Positions 7,162-16,736 of a DNA stretch of 64,000 nt are shown here, piece after piece (position 1 is the first letter of the stretch; each line of letters begins with the position of its first letter). Both the position numbers and the translations under genes were made by a program. Location: positions 1,605,563 through 1,669,562 of the forward strand of contig QKMZ01000006.1 of the NCBI GenBank assembly GCA_003242885.1, read 5' to 3'. This stretch comes from Candidatus Melainabacteria bacterium (GTDB lineage: Bacteria > Cyanobacteriota > Vampirovibrionia > Obscuribacterales > Obscuribacteraceae). Under the pieces are notes generated by a model, which saw only the letters and a program-made list of their open reading frames with translations, did no database searches and had not been told where the DNA came from.

Positions 7162-8379
7162 CTATCGTTTTCTGCGTGGATCGATTCGATCGTCGCCCAA
7201 TCCAAGCATGGTGTCGAATGTATGAAATTTGAAACGGCTAACTAGGCGCTTGCAAAATTCGACACCACGAACGCTGTTGCCGAGTTCGTCCAGCAAAGGA
7301 GACCAAACAGTTATTCCGCCGACATTTGGAATTGCAAGCATAATCGCACCGGACACACCGCTCTTTGCAGGAATACCGACAGTAAATGCAAACTCACCGG
7401 AGAAATCATACATTCCACAAGACAACATCAGCGAGAGGCAGTTTTTCACATGTCCGGGAGAAAACACTTGCACACCGGTGAGCGGGCAGACGCCACCGTT
7501 TGCCAGAGTGGATGCGATGATCGCCATAGATTTTGTTGTTGTTTCTATCGAACAACATTGGAAATAAAACTCGAGCACATCCAACAATTCGGCGTCCGGT
7601 GGAAATGCTTTCTTTTCTCGCATGAAATAACCAAGCGCAAAATTGCGATCCGCTGTTTGACGCTCAGAGAGATAGACAGCGTTGTTAAAACCGATCTTTT
7701 GTCCGCCGGCGGCCGTCTTCCACTTCTCCATCACATAATCAAAACGGTCTGATGCAGCACCACCCTTTTTGATAAGCGCACCACACATGATGGCACCCGC
7801 ATTAATCATTGGATTGTGCGGAAGACCTTTTGCATTCAACGTCAATTCATTGAATGTCTTTCCGCTCGGTTCGCGGCCAACGTAACTATGCACGACATCT
7901 TCACCCTGCTCTTCCAAAGCAAGACAATAGGTCACTGGTTTTGAGCAAGACTGCACGCAAAAATAGTCATCGCAATCACCAACTGAAAATCTTTGACCGT
8001 CGACAGTGCAAACAGACATCGCGAATTTTTCCGGATCAACTCTTTCGAGTTGAGGAATGTAGGTCGGGAGTTTGCCCATGCGAATCGTGTTAACTTCGTC
8101 AAAAATATCGGTCAGTTCTGCCGTAAAAGCCCGGAAGTCCGGAATCGCCAGATTGTCCGTTAAAGCTTGCTCGAACAGCCCGGGCGCTTGATCGGATAAA
8201 ATTTGAAACTGCGCTTCGGAAATCTCCGAAGAACTGCCATTCAGCGCCTTAAACAGCGCTTTGACACGCGGGTCATCTTCAAGGATGCCGCTTTCTTTCA
8301 AACCCTCAAGAAGCGCCTCTCTCCTGACAATTCCTTCTTTGCTGAAAGACTTGAACAGGGTGGGCAGCGAATCGGACAT
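7162..8379 (-). CDS. glsA: Glutaminase with N-terminal EF-hand-like helical domain
   Basis: It hydrolyses glutamine to glutamate and ammonia in the cytoplasm. The C-terminal part is a serine-dependent beta-lactamase-fold glutaminase: the catalytic SxxK is S-C-S-K at about 144-147 from the chosen start, followed by SGKTFNELTLN and NPMINAGAI. An extra N-terminal region of about 95 residues (SLPTLFKSFSKEGIV onward) is helical and resembles the EF-hand-like domain of animal GLS and some cyanobacterial enzymes, making it about 100 residues longer than E. coli GlsA. The ATG at 8379 follows a GGAGG site 5 nt upstream. It is divergent from the TPR gene starting at 8403, so both promoters are squeezed into a short interval. 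Confidence 0.9.
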   Translation of the reverse strand: MSDSLPTLFKSFSKEGIVRREALLEGLKESGILEDDPRVKALFKALNGSSSEISEAQFQILSDQAPGLFEQALTDNLAIPDFRAFTAELTDIFDEVNTIRMGKLPTYIPQLERVDPEKFAMSVCTVDGQRFSVGDCDDYFCVQSCSKPVTYCLALEEQGEDVVHSYVGREPSGKTFNELTLNAKGLPHNPMINAGAIMCGALIKKGGAASDRFDYVMEKWKTAAGGQKIGFNNAVYLSERQTADRNFALGYFMREKKAFPPDAELLDVLEFYFQCCSIETTTKSMAIIASTLANGGVCPLTGVQVFSPGHVKNCLSLMLSCGMYDFSGEFAFTVGIPAKSGVSGAIMLAIPNVGGITVWSPLLDELGNSVRGVEFCKRLVSRFKFHTFDTMLGLGDDRIDPRRKR

Positions 8380-8402
8380 ATTAGCCTCCAAGATCTCCAA
8401 TT

Positions 8403-9227
8403 ATGGTATTCCAACCATCCGCCATCATCAATCGCTGTTTAAGGGTTTTCATAGCCGTTTTCGCCGCCGCATCGGTCTCGACAGGCGCAGTCATATACGC
8501 GCCCGCGTGTCAGGCTGAAGGCTTTCCGGGCAGAGGCAACCAGTACGATTGGAGTGCCGCGCTGCCGTATTACAATCTCGCCAACAAATACATGCAGCAA
8601 GAACGGTACGAAGATGCGATTAAGAAATATCATGAAGCGATTGGACGCTATGAGTATGACCCGGATTTCTTCAACAACCTCGGCGTAGCGCTGCGCAAGG
8701 TCGAGAATTTCGAAGCTGCCGAACAAGCATTTAAATCTGCGGCGGCGCTGAATGCGAAAGACTGGATGAGCTGGAGTAACCTTGCAAATTCATACCTGAA
8801 GCAAGATCGGCTGGAAGATACTATCAAAGCGTTCGAGCAATCGCTCAAGTGCAATCCACCACCGGAAGAAAAGCAAGCGATACTCAAAGACATTGCCGAC
8901 ATAAAGAAGATCTTGAGCGTTCGCAGCGGAGGTGTTGAACCACCGCCAAGCAACACTCCACCAGCAAAAATTATCAGTGGAAAAGCAGGCTCGAAAGCAA
9001 AAAGCACAACAAAGCCGACATCTGCCACAACTACAGCAAAGGGAGCGAGTGCAACTGGTCGCACCAATTCAAACTTTGCACCTGCTGGTCAAGCAAAACT
9101 TGCGCCGCAGCCAAATACTTCAATTCCTGGTCCATCAGGATTGGTAAAACAGCGAGCACGTGAGGCTGCCATTCCAAAACAAAACGAAGAATTGAAGGGC
9201 ACAGGTTGGGAAGAAGTAGCGAAATAG
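8403..9227 (+). CDS. Secreted TPR protein
   Basis: The 274-residue protein has a signal peptide (about 10-38, ending near ACQAEG) and three TPR units at about 52-155 (YYNLANKYMQQERYEDAIKK, FFNNLGVALRKVENFEAAEQ, WSNLANSYLKQDRLEDTIKA). A Pro/Ser/Thr/Lys-rich disordered tail follows from about 175. It probably acts as an extracytoplasmic scaffold. It starts close to the divergent glutaminase gene and ends 25 nt before the Nudix gene, which may be co-transcribed. The specific role is unknown. Confidence 0.8.
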   Translation: MVFQPSAIINRCLRVFIAVFAAASVSTGAVIYAPACQAEGFPGRGNQYDWSAALPYYNLANKYMQQERYEDAIKKYHEAIGRYEYDPDFFNNLGVALRKVENFEAAEQAFKSAAALNAKDWMSWSNLANSYLKQDRLEDTIKAFEQSLKCNPPPEEKQAILKDIADIKKILSVRSGGVEPPPSNTPPAKIISGKAGSKAKSTTKPTSATTTAKGASATGRTNSNFAPAGQAKLAPQPNTSIPGPSGLVKQRAREAAIPKQNEELKGTGWEEVAK

Positions 9228-9252
9228 AACTGAGCGGAACAAGCGAAATATT

Positions 9253-9825
9253 ATGACGGAAACAAGCAAAACAGCGACTGTAGACGAATCAAATCCGTGG
9301 ACGACCAACGGAACGCGGCAGATTTATGAGAATCCATGGCTGCGTATTCGAGAGGATTCGGTTGTTCAACCTGACGGCAAGCCCGGCATTTATGGCGTCG
9401 TGCACTTTCGAAACAGAGCAATTGGTGCAATTCCAATCGACGACGAAGGCTATACATATTTAGTCGGACAGTATCGTTATCCGCTCGGAATCTACTCCTG
9501 GGAAATACCGGAAGGCGGATGCCCCGAGGGTGAAAACAATTTGGAAGCCGCAAAGCGAGAGCTGTTGGAAGAAACCGGTTTGACAGCATCGCACTGGGAA
9601 TTGCTGGGGACTTCTCACTTATCGAATTCAGCAACCGATGAAGTTGCATTTTTGTATCTGGCCCAGGGTTTGAAGCAAGGACCGGCCCAACCTGAAGGAA
9701 CTGAAAGGTTGAGCTTAAAGCGGGTGCCGTTTGAGACAGCCGTGGAGATGGTGATGGGCGGCGCGATCACGGACGCAATGTCAATGTTGGCGATCTTATT
9801 GTTGGCAAGAAAGCTGAAGAAATAA
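9253..9825 (+). CDS. Nudix hydrolase, ADP-ribose pyrophosphatase-like
   Basis: The 190-residue enzyme carries a perfect Nudix box, GX5EX7RELLEETGL, from G88 to L110, binding the catalytic Mg2+. The surrounding sequence (QYRYPLGIYSWEIPEGG and the following strand) fits the ADP-ribose/ADP-sugar pyrophosphatase branch (NudF-like), which cleaves ADP-ribose to AMP and ribose-5-phosphate. It follows the TPR gene closely. Confidence 0.85.
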   Translation: MTETSKTATVDESNPWTTNGTRQIYENPWLRIREDSVVQPDGKPGIYGVVHFRNRAIGAIPIDDEGYTYLVGQYRYPLGIYSWEIPEGGCPEGENNLEAAKRELLEETGLTASHWELLGTSHLSNSATDEVAFLYLAQGLKQGPAQPEGTERLSLKRVPFETAVEMVMGGAITDAMSMLAILLLARKLKK

Positions 9826-9988
9826 GCGCTTGAAATGTGCCAAAAATGGCAAGCTTTTTGACGGCTAAACCCCGGCAATGCTCGGCTTGCAACAAAGCTT
9901 GACATCTTTCATGTTTTAAAGATGCTTTTGGAGTAAGATGTTTTGGCGCTCGAAGAAGCGCTTCATTTCCCCGTCGGGAGCAATTATC

Positions 9989-11362
9989 ATGTCTCAGGAT
10001 CTAAAGAAAGCCCAATCAAAATCCAAAGATGTTTTGGATCTGATTGCAAAGCAAACGCTCTCAGAGAGTGAGCGTAAGCAGGTAACGGAAGATTCAGTTC
10101 AATATTGGAAAGAACACGTCAACGAAGGCTTTTTGCAATATCGCAAATCAGTCAGCACTGATTACACCGCAGTCGAATGGGAAGATGAAGGTGCTGTTTT
10201 CCGCGACATCCACGGAAAAGAATTCTTGGACATGCTCGGCGGCTTTGGCATTTACAGCGTCGGTCACAGACATCCGGTTGTAGTGAAAGCTGTGCGTGAT
10301 CAACTCGACAAACAAGCTATTCATTCACAAGAACTCATCGATCCATTGCGCACCTATCTTGCGCACTTGGTCGCACTGATAACACCAGGCGATCTTAAGT
10401 ATGCGTTTTTCACCAACTCAGGAACCGAATCTATAGAAGGTTGTTTGAAGATGGCAATGCTTGCTACAGGCAGGCATCATTTTATCGGCACCATCGGTGG
10501 TTTCCATGGCAAGAGCCTGGGATCACTTGGTGGCACATCGAAAGCTGTATTTAGAGAACCATTTTTACCGTTGTTGAACTGGTCTCACGTTCCATTCGGC
10601 GACTTGCAAGCTCTGAAAGTGATCATGGAAAGCTGTGACTTTTCAGGTGATCGCGTGGCAGCATTTGTTGTCGAACCGATTCAAGGCGAAGGTGGTATTA
10701 ACGTCGCCCCGCCAGGATATTTGAAGGCTGCAAGAGAACTTTGCGACAAATATGGCGCCATGTTGATCTTTGACGAAATTCAATGCGGCATGGGTAGAAC
10801 CGGCAAAATGTTCTACTGCGAATACGATGACGTAACACCGGATTTGATGGCATTAGGCAAAGGTTTTGGCGGTGGTGTTATGCCAATTGGAGCATGTGTC
10901 GGCACCGAGAAAACCTGGGCTAAATATATCGAAAATCCATTCCTTCATACAACAACGTTTGGTGGCAACCCGATGGCATGTGCCGCGGCAATTGCAACTA
11001 TTTCAGTTCTACTCAATGAAGGTTTAGTGGATCAGGCGAAGGAAAAGGGCGATTACATGTTGCCAAAACTCAACGACATCGCCAAGAAGTATCCGAAGGT
11101 AATGAGTGGTGCACGCGGTGTCGGGTTGATGCTCGGCATGGAATTCACTAACAATGATCTTGGATACGCTGTTGCTAAAGAATTATTCGGACGCAATATC
11201 CTAATTTCCGGAACATATATTAACGCTCGCGTTTTACGCATAGAACCGCCACTGGTGATCACTTACGAGCAAATCGATCACTTCTTGAAAATGCTTGAAG
11301 AGTCACTTCAGGCAGTCACAAAGGAACATCAGCTCGGTGAAGTCGTCGGAAGCAAAGCGTAG
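9989..11362 (+). CDS. patA: Putrescine aminotransferase (class III PLP aminotransferase)
   Basis: It transfers the amino group of putrescine to 2-oxoglutarate, giving 4-aminobutanal/pyrroline. The sequence parallels E. coli PatA/YgjG throughout: YWKEHVNEGFLQYRKS, LGGFGIYSVGHRHPVVV, HSQELIDPLRTYLA, FFTNSGTES, GFHGKSLGSL, EPIQGEGGI, FDEIQCGMGRTGKMF, then the PLP-lysine segment ALGKGFGGGVMPIGA and FLHTTTFGGNP. I chose the ATG at 9989, with a GGGAG 8 nt upstream; an ATG at 9938 with GGAG upstream is also possible and adds 17 residues. A flavin oxidase with similarity to gamma-glutamylputrescine oxidases lies 4 kb away. Confidence 0.88.
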   Translation: MSQDLKKAQSKSKDVLDLIAKQTLSESERKQVTEDSVQYWKEHVNEGFLQYRKSVSTDYTAVEWEDEGAVFRDIHGKEFLDMLGGFGIYSVGHRHPVVVKAVRDQLDKQAIHSQELIDPLRTYLAHLVALITPGDLKYAFFTNSGTESIEGCLKMAMLATGRHHFIGTIGGFHGKSLGSLGGTSKAVFREPFLPLLNWSHVPFGDLQALKVIMESCDFSGDRVAAFVVEPIQGEGGINVAPPGYLKAARELCDKYGAMLIFDEIQCGMGRTGKMFYCEYDDVTPDLMALGKGFGGGVMPIGACVGTEKTWAKYIENPFLHTTTFGGNPMACAAAIATISVLLNEGLVDQAKEKGDYMLPKLNDIAKKYPKVMSGARGVGLMLGMEFTNNDLGYAVAKELFGRNILISGTYINARVLRIEPPLVITYEQIDHFLKMLEESLQAVTKEHQLGEVVGSKA

Positions 11363-11419
11363 AGACGACAATAGACCAGATAAAATGGTGCATGTAACCG
11401 CGCCAAGAGGCTGAAGACA

Positions 11420-12469
11420 ATGAAGATAATTGCCGCGCTAGACGGATCACAACATTCGAGCGCCACTCTCAACTTCTTGCTTTCATATCATTGGCCGGCC
11501 GGCACATGGATAAAGTTAGTCCACGTTTTGCCTTGCGAACGTGGACTAATGAAGTATGTTATGCATGCTTTCGGCAAAGAAAACGAATGCGATACGGAAA
11601 ACGTTTCTCTAATTCTGGCGGGTGTTGCTGAAGAGCTCACCCGACAAATGCCAAACGTTTCAGTAAGCGCAGAAGTTTTAGCCGGAGATCCCGTTGATTC
11701 AATATTGTCCTTTGCAGGTACATTCCATCCTGATTTGATGGTGACTGGCTGCCGCAAGAAAACCGCAGTCGACACCTTTTTATTGGGCAGCGTTTCACAG
11801 AAACTTCTCGAAGGCATGTCGTGCCCAGTTGCAATTGTGCGTGGCGACTCTGCACCGCTTGACGCTGATAAAGGATCAAATGTCCTTGTCGCGATCGATG
11901 ACTCCGAGCACAGCGCTGCCGCAGTTGAGTGGTTGCAGTGGCAAGAGTGGATGAAGCAGTCCCACATTGCTCTGCTTTCTGTCACTGAGCCATTACATCA
12001 TTCTGCTATGGATGGCGTGAAGGCGGCATCCGACAACTTACTTACGTATCAGACTGACAAGATGCTCATCGAAAGTCTTTTGGATAAGTGGGGGACATTC
12101 CTTCAACAAGGCGGCAATGCACGCGAAATTACGCGAGGCACCGTAGATGGTATTCCGACAGAAACCATTTTGAAGGGAGCACACAACTGGCCCGCCAATT
12201 TGATCATCATGGGCGCACAAGGACGAACAGGAATAGCCAAGTTCGTGCTTGGAAGTGTCTCGCAGCACATATCAACTCATGCCGACTGTACGGTATTAAT
12301 CGTCAAAGGAATGGAATCAAAATACTACGATTTTGAGCGTACAAAGATACTCGACTCGATGGTGTTGGACGATATTGCGGCTGAAAAGACAAAACCAGGA
12401 CCAAGCGGAGTTCCCGCCACGAATTGGACAGGCTCCAGCGGACACGTGCCACCCACCGGTTTGTTTTAA
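11420..12469 (+). CDS. Tandem universal stress protein (two UspA domains)
   Basis: The 349-residue protein has two UspA folds, about 1-145 and 155-295. Each ends in an ATP-binding type G-x2-G-x9-G-S motif region: GCRKKTAVDTFLLGSVSQ in the first (its second G replaced by K) and GAQGRTGIAKFVLGSVSQ in the second. The second copy has the full motif and probably binds ATP; the first looks degenerate. A 50-residue Pro/Gly-rich tail follows. It is cytoplasmic and stress-related by family. It is preceded by patA, with a 57-nt gap. Confidence 0.88.
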   Translation: MKIIAALDGSQHSSATLNFLLSYHWPAGTWIKLVHVLPCERGLMKYVMHAFGKENECDTENVSLILAGVAEELTRQMPNVSVSAEVLAGDPVDSILSFAGTFHPDLMVTGCRKKTAVDTFLLGSVSQKLLEGMSCPVAIVRGDSAPLDADKGSNVLVAIDDSEHSAAAVEWLQWQEWMKQSHIALLSVTEPLHHSAMDGVKAASDNLLTYQTDKMLIESLLDKWGTFLQQGGNAREITRGTVDGIPTETILKGAHNWPANLIIMGAQGRTGIAKFVLGSVSQHISTHADCTVLIVKGMESKYYDFERTKILDSMVLDDIAAEKTKPGPSGVPATNWTGSSGHVPPTGLF

Positions 12470-12555
12470 CTAGATACGGAAACCGCATGCGTACTTAGGT
12501 GTAGGGGTGGTATAAATACCGCCCGGAGCCAACTGGAAACCGGCGTTCCGAATAC

Positions 12556-13824
12556 TTAGTGGTTGTTTCTCACTCGGCGTGCAAACTTATCCGCGTGTCC
12601 TCTGTGTCGGCGATTGATGTCGACAACAGTTGATTGTGTTGCCGGCAGTGAGAAAACGTTCAAATCAGAATTGTCTTGCTTCGCAACTGCATTGCCAGCA
12701 AATATTTGAGCAAGAATATCAGCCGCATACTCGCACTCTTCATACGAGTTCAAAGAAGAAGCCGAGATGCGAGCAGAACCCATACCTTGCGTTTGAGAAT
12801 ATCCAAGCTGTTTCAGCACATGTGACGGATGACCACTGGAGCAGGCAGAAACGCTAGAGATGCAAATTCCAGCATCACTTGCGGCGTTAACGAGTTCCTC
12901 ACCAATCGCATCAGCAACAATTACACTGACGTGTCCAGGAATTCTCTTTTCTGGATCGAGCGCACCAGTCAAAGTGATGTTTGGAATGGCGGAGAATTTT
13001 TCCACAAATAATTTTTGAATCGAGCGCAGATGTTCATAGTTCGATTCATACTCGAGCAAAGCTGTTTCGGCGGCGGCCCCTAATGCCACCACGTTTGCAA
13101 CTGACTCAGTTCCTGGAAAGAGTCCTCTTTCTTGACCGCCACCAAAAACGATTGGAAGCAATTCCACACCTTCTCGAACATAAAGTGCACCAATTCCTTT
13201 GGGTGAGTGAAGTTTGTGTCCAGTGATAGATAGCGTATCGACCGGAGTTCTCGCTACGTCGATTTTCAATTTCCCTGCGGCCTGAACCGCATCAGTATGA
13301 AAAAAGATGCCGTGCTCTTTTGCAAGTTTTGCAAGTTCTTCGATTGGCTGAATAGTGCCAACTTCATTGTTAGCCCACATAATGGAGAGTATGCTGGTTT
13401 CTTCAGTAATCAACTCGCGAACTTGATCAACACTGATAAAGCCTTCAGCATCGACTTCAAGAATGTCGACTTTCCAACCGCGCGACGCTAAATGTTTCGC
13501 AGGTCCAAGCGCTGAAGAATGTTCAATGCTTGTAGTAATCAGATGCCTACCAAACCCGTGCTCTTCTACATAACGTGCACGTCCTAGGAGGCTGGCATTA
13601 TTGCTGTAAGTTCCGCTCGGGGTGAAATAAATTTCGTGAGGCTTAGCGCCGATGAGTTCTGCTACTTGCTTGCGTGCTTTGTTGATCGCTTGCTTCGACT
13701 GCTGACCGAGAGTATGGATCGAACCAGGATTTCCAAACGCATCTCTTAAATATGGAAGCGCCGCTTCAAAAACCTCTTCGCTAACGGGAGTGGTGGCGCT
13801 GTTGTCCAAATAGATCTTCGACAT
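12556..13824 (-). CDS. Cysteine desulfurase (NifS/IscS family)
   Basis: The PLP enzyme takes sulfur from cysteine for Fe-S clusters and thio-cofactors. Visible signatures are the LDNSATTP start, H102 in IEHSS, the PLP lysine K204 in SITGHKLHSPKG, and the catalytic cysteine C328 in SVSACSSGHPSHVL. The 422-residue length includes an unusual C-terminal extension after about 375 ending in an Arg/His-rich stretch (RRHRGHADKFARR). The extra tail may dock a partner. No IscU or SUF gene adjoins it. It is upstream of nothing on its own strand within 300 nt. Confidence 0.9.
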   Translation of the reverse strand: MSKIYLDNSATTPVSEEVFEAALPYLRDAFGNPGSIHTLGQQSKQAINKARKQVAELIGAKPHEIYFTPSGTYSNNASLLGRARYVEEHGFGRHLITTSIEHSSALGPAKHLASRGWKVDILEVDAEGFISVDQVRELITEETSILSIMWANNEVGTIQPIEELAKLAKEHGIFFHTDAVQAAGKLKIDVARTPVDTLSITGHKLHSPKGIGALYVREGVELLPIVFGGGQERGLFPGTESVANVVALGAAAETALLEYESNYEHLRSIQKLFVEKFSAIPNITLTGALDPEKRIPGHVSVIVADAIGEELVNAASDAGICISSVSACSSGHPSHVLKQLGYSQTQGMGSARISASSLNSYEECEYAADILAQIFAGNAVAKQDNSDLNVFSLPATQSTVVDINRRHRGHADKFARRVRNNH

Positions 13825-14174
13825 CGGTTTTCCTTATTAGTATCGAGTTCAGCCGAACTGAAATCTCACCATCAATGTTGACCAAATCAATCAACTTTGT
13901 CCCATATTGACACGAGAAGGGCAGAGAATCAATTATTGACTTCTCAATTTATGAAAATTTCGTCGAATCTAAACACTCCTCAGCGCTTGACTACACGATG
14001 GAGACAGACACCTATGAGGCATATCGATTCAGGACGCCGCGCTTGACAATAACAAAAATGCCAACGGAATCTCCATAAAGGAACAGAGAGAAATCCGTTT
14101 CCAGCTAATCAATCAAATAGATAACACTCGAAGAGAGAGCAGGCGAAGTGAATATGATCAACTAGAGATCAAAC
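13825..14174. other. Intergenic interval with a possible gene remnant
   Basis: No intact gene is seen. A plus-strand open frame without a start codon, from 14018 to the TAG at 14261-14263, would encode a polar segment containing DNNKNANGISIKEQRE, which looks like a slightly short EF-hand/dockerin-type loop followed by a charged helix. A 26-codon ATG frame (13998-14078) overlaps it in another phase. This could be a decayed gene overlapping the end of the minus-strand oxidase gene, or chance. Confidence 0.3.
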
Positions 14175-15530
14175 TCAACTCGAGAATCCAATTCCCATTT
14201 TGTCTAGAATACGCAATAGAATGCTGGGGCTCCCGCCAGCATCGACTCTTTGAAGTGACTTAGTAACCGCGTTAACGGACATGCCCCTAATTGGTTCTGG
14301 CGGATAGGGAAATGGTTTATCTGTCACCATTTTTAGTGTCAACAATTCGCTATCTCTCGCAAGCGCAAGATGCGCCATTATTTTTCCGGCAAGACGAGTG
14401 GTGCCAATTCCGTGTCCGGTATATCCGAGTCCGTAGATTACCCTGCCCCCGTGAAGTGTTCCGAAGAACGGAGTCAAGCGTGTGGTGGAAGCGATCGGTC
14501 CTCCCCACCCGTAAGGGAATTGCATTCCGCTTAAATATGGGAAGTGTTTTGCAAAACTTTCTCTGAGCGTTTTATAGTGGTGTTCGGAGTGATCGCAAGA
14601 AGCATCCACTTTGTTTGGTGGATAATAAACAGCTTCACTAGTTCCCCACAGAATTCGGTCGTCAGCGGTCAGACGATAGTAATTGAAGAATGTTCTTCCG
14701 TCGACCATGCCCTGCCGGTGGTGCCAGCGAATTTGATCTTTCTGCTCAGTGGTTAAAGGATCTGTAACCAGAATATAGTCATACAGCGGTATAAATCTCC
14801 ACAATAATTCCGGCAGCAAATGATGCGTATACGCATCGGTAGCCATGATCACTTTCTTTGCTCGAATTTCTCCTCGCTCGCAATGCAACAAGCCTTCGCC
14901 TACTTCACGAACGCGCGTACTCTCATAAAGCACGACTCCAAGCCTCTTCATTTCAGAAACAATGCGATCAACCAACTTTATCGGATTGAGAATGCCACCA
15001 CCTGGAACAAACAATCCACCAAGATACAAAGGTGAATTCACTTCGTCCTGTATCTCTTCTTGGTTGAGCATTCGATAGCCGCTTAATCCAATGTCATTTG
15101 CAACTTCGAGATTGTGCTTGCAATCTTCGAGATGCCCGGCTTTCAGAGCAACTTGCAATTGCCCAGATCTTTCAAAATCGCAATCTACGGCAAACTCTTC
15201 CATCTCGGTGATGTTCTGCATCCCGATTTTCGCCAATCTTTCTGCTTCTGGTTTTCCAAAATGCGAAATCGCCAGAGCGTGAGAGTGATCGATCGAATTG
15301 CTCACGATGCCTGCGTTTCTGCCGCTCGCGCCATAACCTGCCACAGAGCTTTCAACAACCACGACATGAGCGCTCGGCTCCAATTGTTTCAAAAATAAAG
15401 CGGTCCACAAACCGGTGAATCCGCCGCCTACAACTGCGTAGTCTGCATCGACCTTCTCGGATAAAGGAGCGGACGGCGTATAACCCTGGCGCGACGCCAG
15501 CCAATAGCAAGATTGCTCAACCGGTAGCAT
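14175..15530 (-). CDS. FAD-dependent oxidoreductase (DAO family), gamma-glutamylputrescine oxidase-like
   Basis: The 451-residue flavoprotein has the Rossmann FAD motif in YAVVGGGFTGLWTALFL (about 31-47), the DAO-family GASGRNAGIVS segment, and the C-terminal YGLGYTGHGIGTTRLAGK FAD-binding block. Overall it resembles PuuB/YurR-type amine oxidases that oxidise amines to aldehyde, ammonia and H2O2. The nearby putrescine aminotransferase fits polyamine use, but other secondary amines are possible substrates. Confidence 0.82.
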   Translation of the reverse strand: MLPVEQSCYWLASRQGYTPSAPLSEKVDADYAVVGGGFTGLWTALFLKQLEPSAHVVVVESSVAGYGASGRNAGIVSNSIDHSHALAISHFGKPEAERLAKIGMQNITEMEEFAVDCDFERSGQLQVALKAGHLEDCKHNLEVANDIGLSGYRMLNQEEIQDEVNSPLYLGGLFVPGGGILNPIKLVDRIVSEMKRLGVVLYESTRVREVGEGLLHCERGEIRAKKVIMATDAYTHHLLPELLWRFIPLYDYILVTDPLTTEQKDQIRWHHRQGMVDGRTFFNYYRLTADDRILWGTSEAVYYPPNKVDASCDHSEHHYKTLRESFAKHFPYLSGMQFPYGWGGPIASTTRLTPFFGTLHGGRVIYGLGYTGHGIGTTRLAGKIMAHLALARDSELLTLKMVTDKPFPYPPEPIRGMSVNAVTKSLQRVDAGGSPSILLRILDKMGIGFSS

Positions 15531-15683
15531 GAGGGGAGTCTATCACGAGACAAGGCGAAAACAGCCGCCGAAAGAGTACAATAATCGGCTATTCTATGAG
15601 CCGCGCCGGGCAATGCCGCCGGCGCAAGACATCGCAGATGTCCCTATTTCCGCTTCCGCGTTGAGATTGAGGTAATTGCAAGA

Positions 15684-16733
15684 ATGTTCCACAAGGGCCC
15701 GTCTTCTTTCGTCAAGGCAGTAACCACAGTTTTGTCCGCCGCCATAATTGTCAGTTTGCCAATGTGGAGCCCGGCATCCGGCTGCGAACAGCCTAACAGT
15801 ACAGAAGCTAGCAAAGCATTAAGCCGCTGGAGAGACAACAAACTAAAGCAAGGAATTCTTGACTTCATAGGTCGCGTCACAGATCCACACAGCAAAGACT
15901 TTGTGCCACCAGAAGATAGAGTGGCAGTATTCGACAACGATGGCACATTGCTTTGCGAAAAACCTGCGTTTATTCAAGTAATTTTTGCGCGCGACAGTGC
16001 AGTTGAAAGACAAGGCGATCATCCGGAATGGAAGAACGATGAAGCGATCAAACCGTTCCTCACCAAAGATGACAATGCGATTGCTGGTCTCCGCGGTGCG
16101 GAAGCAACTAAGTTGATCGCGGCGACACAAAACGGCATGAGTTCAGAGGAATTGCCATCACTCGCAAGCAAGTGGATTACTGATGCAAAACACAAAAGAT
16201 TCAATCGTCCATTTGTACAATTGAAATACGAACCGATGATTGAATTGCTTTCGTACTTGCGTTCTAAAGGCTTCAAGACTTACATTTGTTCTGGTGCTGG
16301 TGCAGACTTCATTCGTCTCTATTCCAAAGACTCATATGGAATACCAGGCGAGCAAGTAATTGGCAGCAGTTTGAAGCGCGAATTCACTCAAAAAGATGGT
16401 CGCTCGGCAGTAGTCAGTCGTCCTGTTCTGCACGTGTATAACGTGGGTCCGCACAAGCCGATCATGATTGATGAACATATCGGCAAACGTCCACTCATTG
16501 CAGTAGGCAATTCAGATGGTGACATCGAGATGCTCACTTATTGCACTGATAGAAAGGGACCATCGCTCGGCATTCTGTTGCATCATGACGATGAACAGCG
16601 TGAATACAAGTATGACAAAGGCGCAGAGAAAGCACTGAAACTAGCAAGCGAACGTGGCTGGACAGTCGTTAGCATCAAAGACGACTTTGAGAATGTCTTT
16701 GCTGCCGACAATAAAGACACTGAAGCGAAATAA
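15684..16733 (+). CDS. Secreted HAD-superfamily phosphatase
   Basis: The 349-residue protein has an N-terminal signal sequence (about 8-32), possibly a lipoprotein signal because PASGC ends near C34. The HAD domain shows motif I as D84-N-D86-G-T88, a motif II serine in FKTYICSGAGADF, and motif IV in AVGNSDGDIEML. A secreted HAD phosphatase of this class would release phosphate from organic esters outside the cytoplasmic membrane. This fits the phosphate-storing gene content (PPK2 at 56.7 kb), but that link is inference. Confidence 0.82.
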   Translation: MFHKGPSSFVKAVTTVLSAAIIVSLPMWSPASGCEQPNSTEASKALSRWRDNKLKQGILDFIGRVTDPHSKDFVPPEDRVAVFDNDGTLLCEKPAFIQVIFARDSAVERQGDHPEWKNDEAIKPFLTKDDNAIAGLRGAEATKLIAATQNGMSSEELPSLASKWITDAKHKRFNRPFVQLKYEPMIELLSYLRSKGFKTYICSGAGADFIRLYSKDSYGIPGEQVIGSSLKREFTQKDGRSAVVSRPVLHVYNVGPHKPIMIDEHIGKRPLIAVGNSDGDIEMLTYCTDRKGPSLGILLHHDDEQREYKYDKGAEKALKLASERGWTVVSIKDDFENVFAADNKDTEAK

Positions 16734-16736
16734 GTC

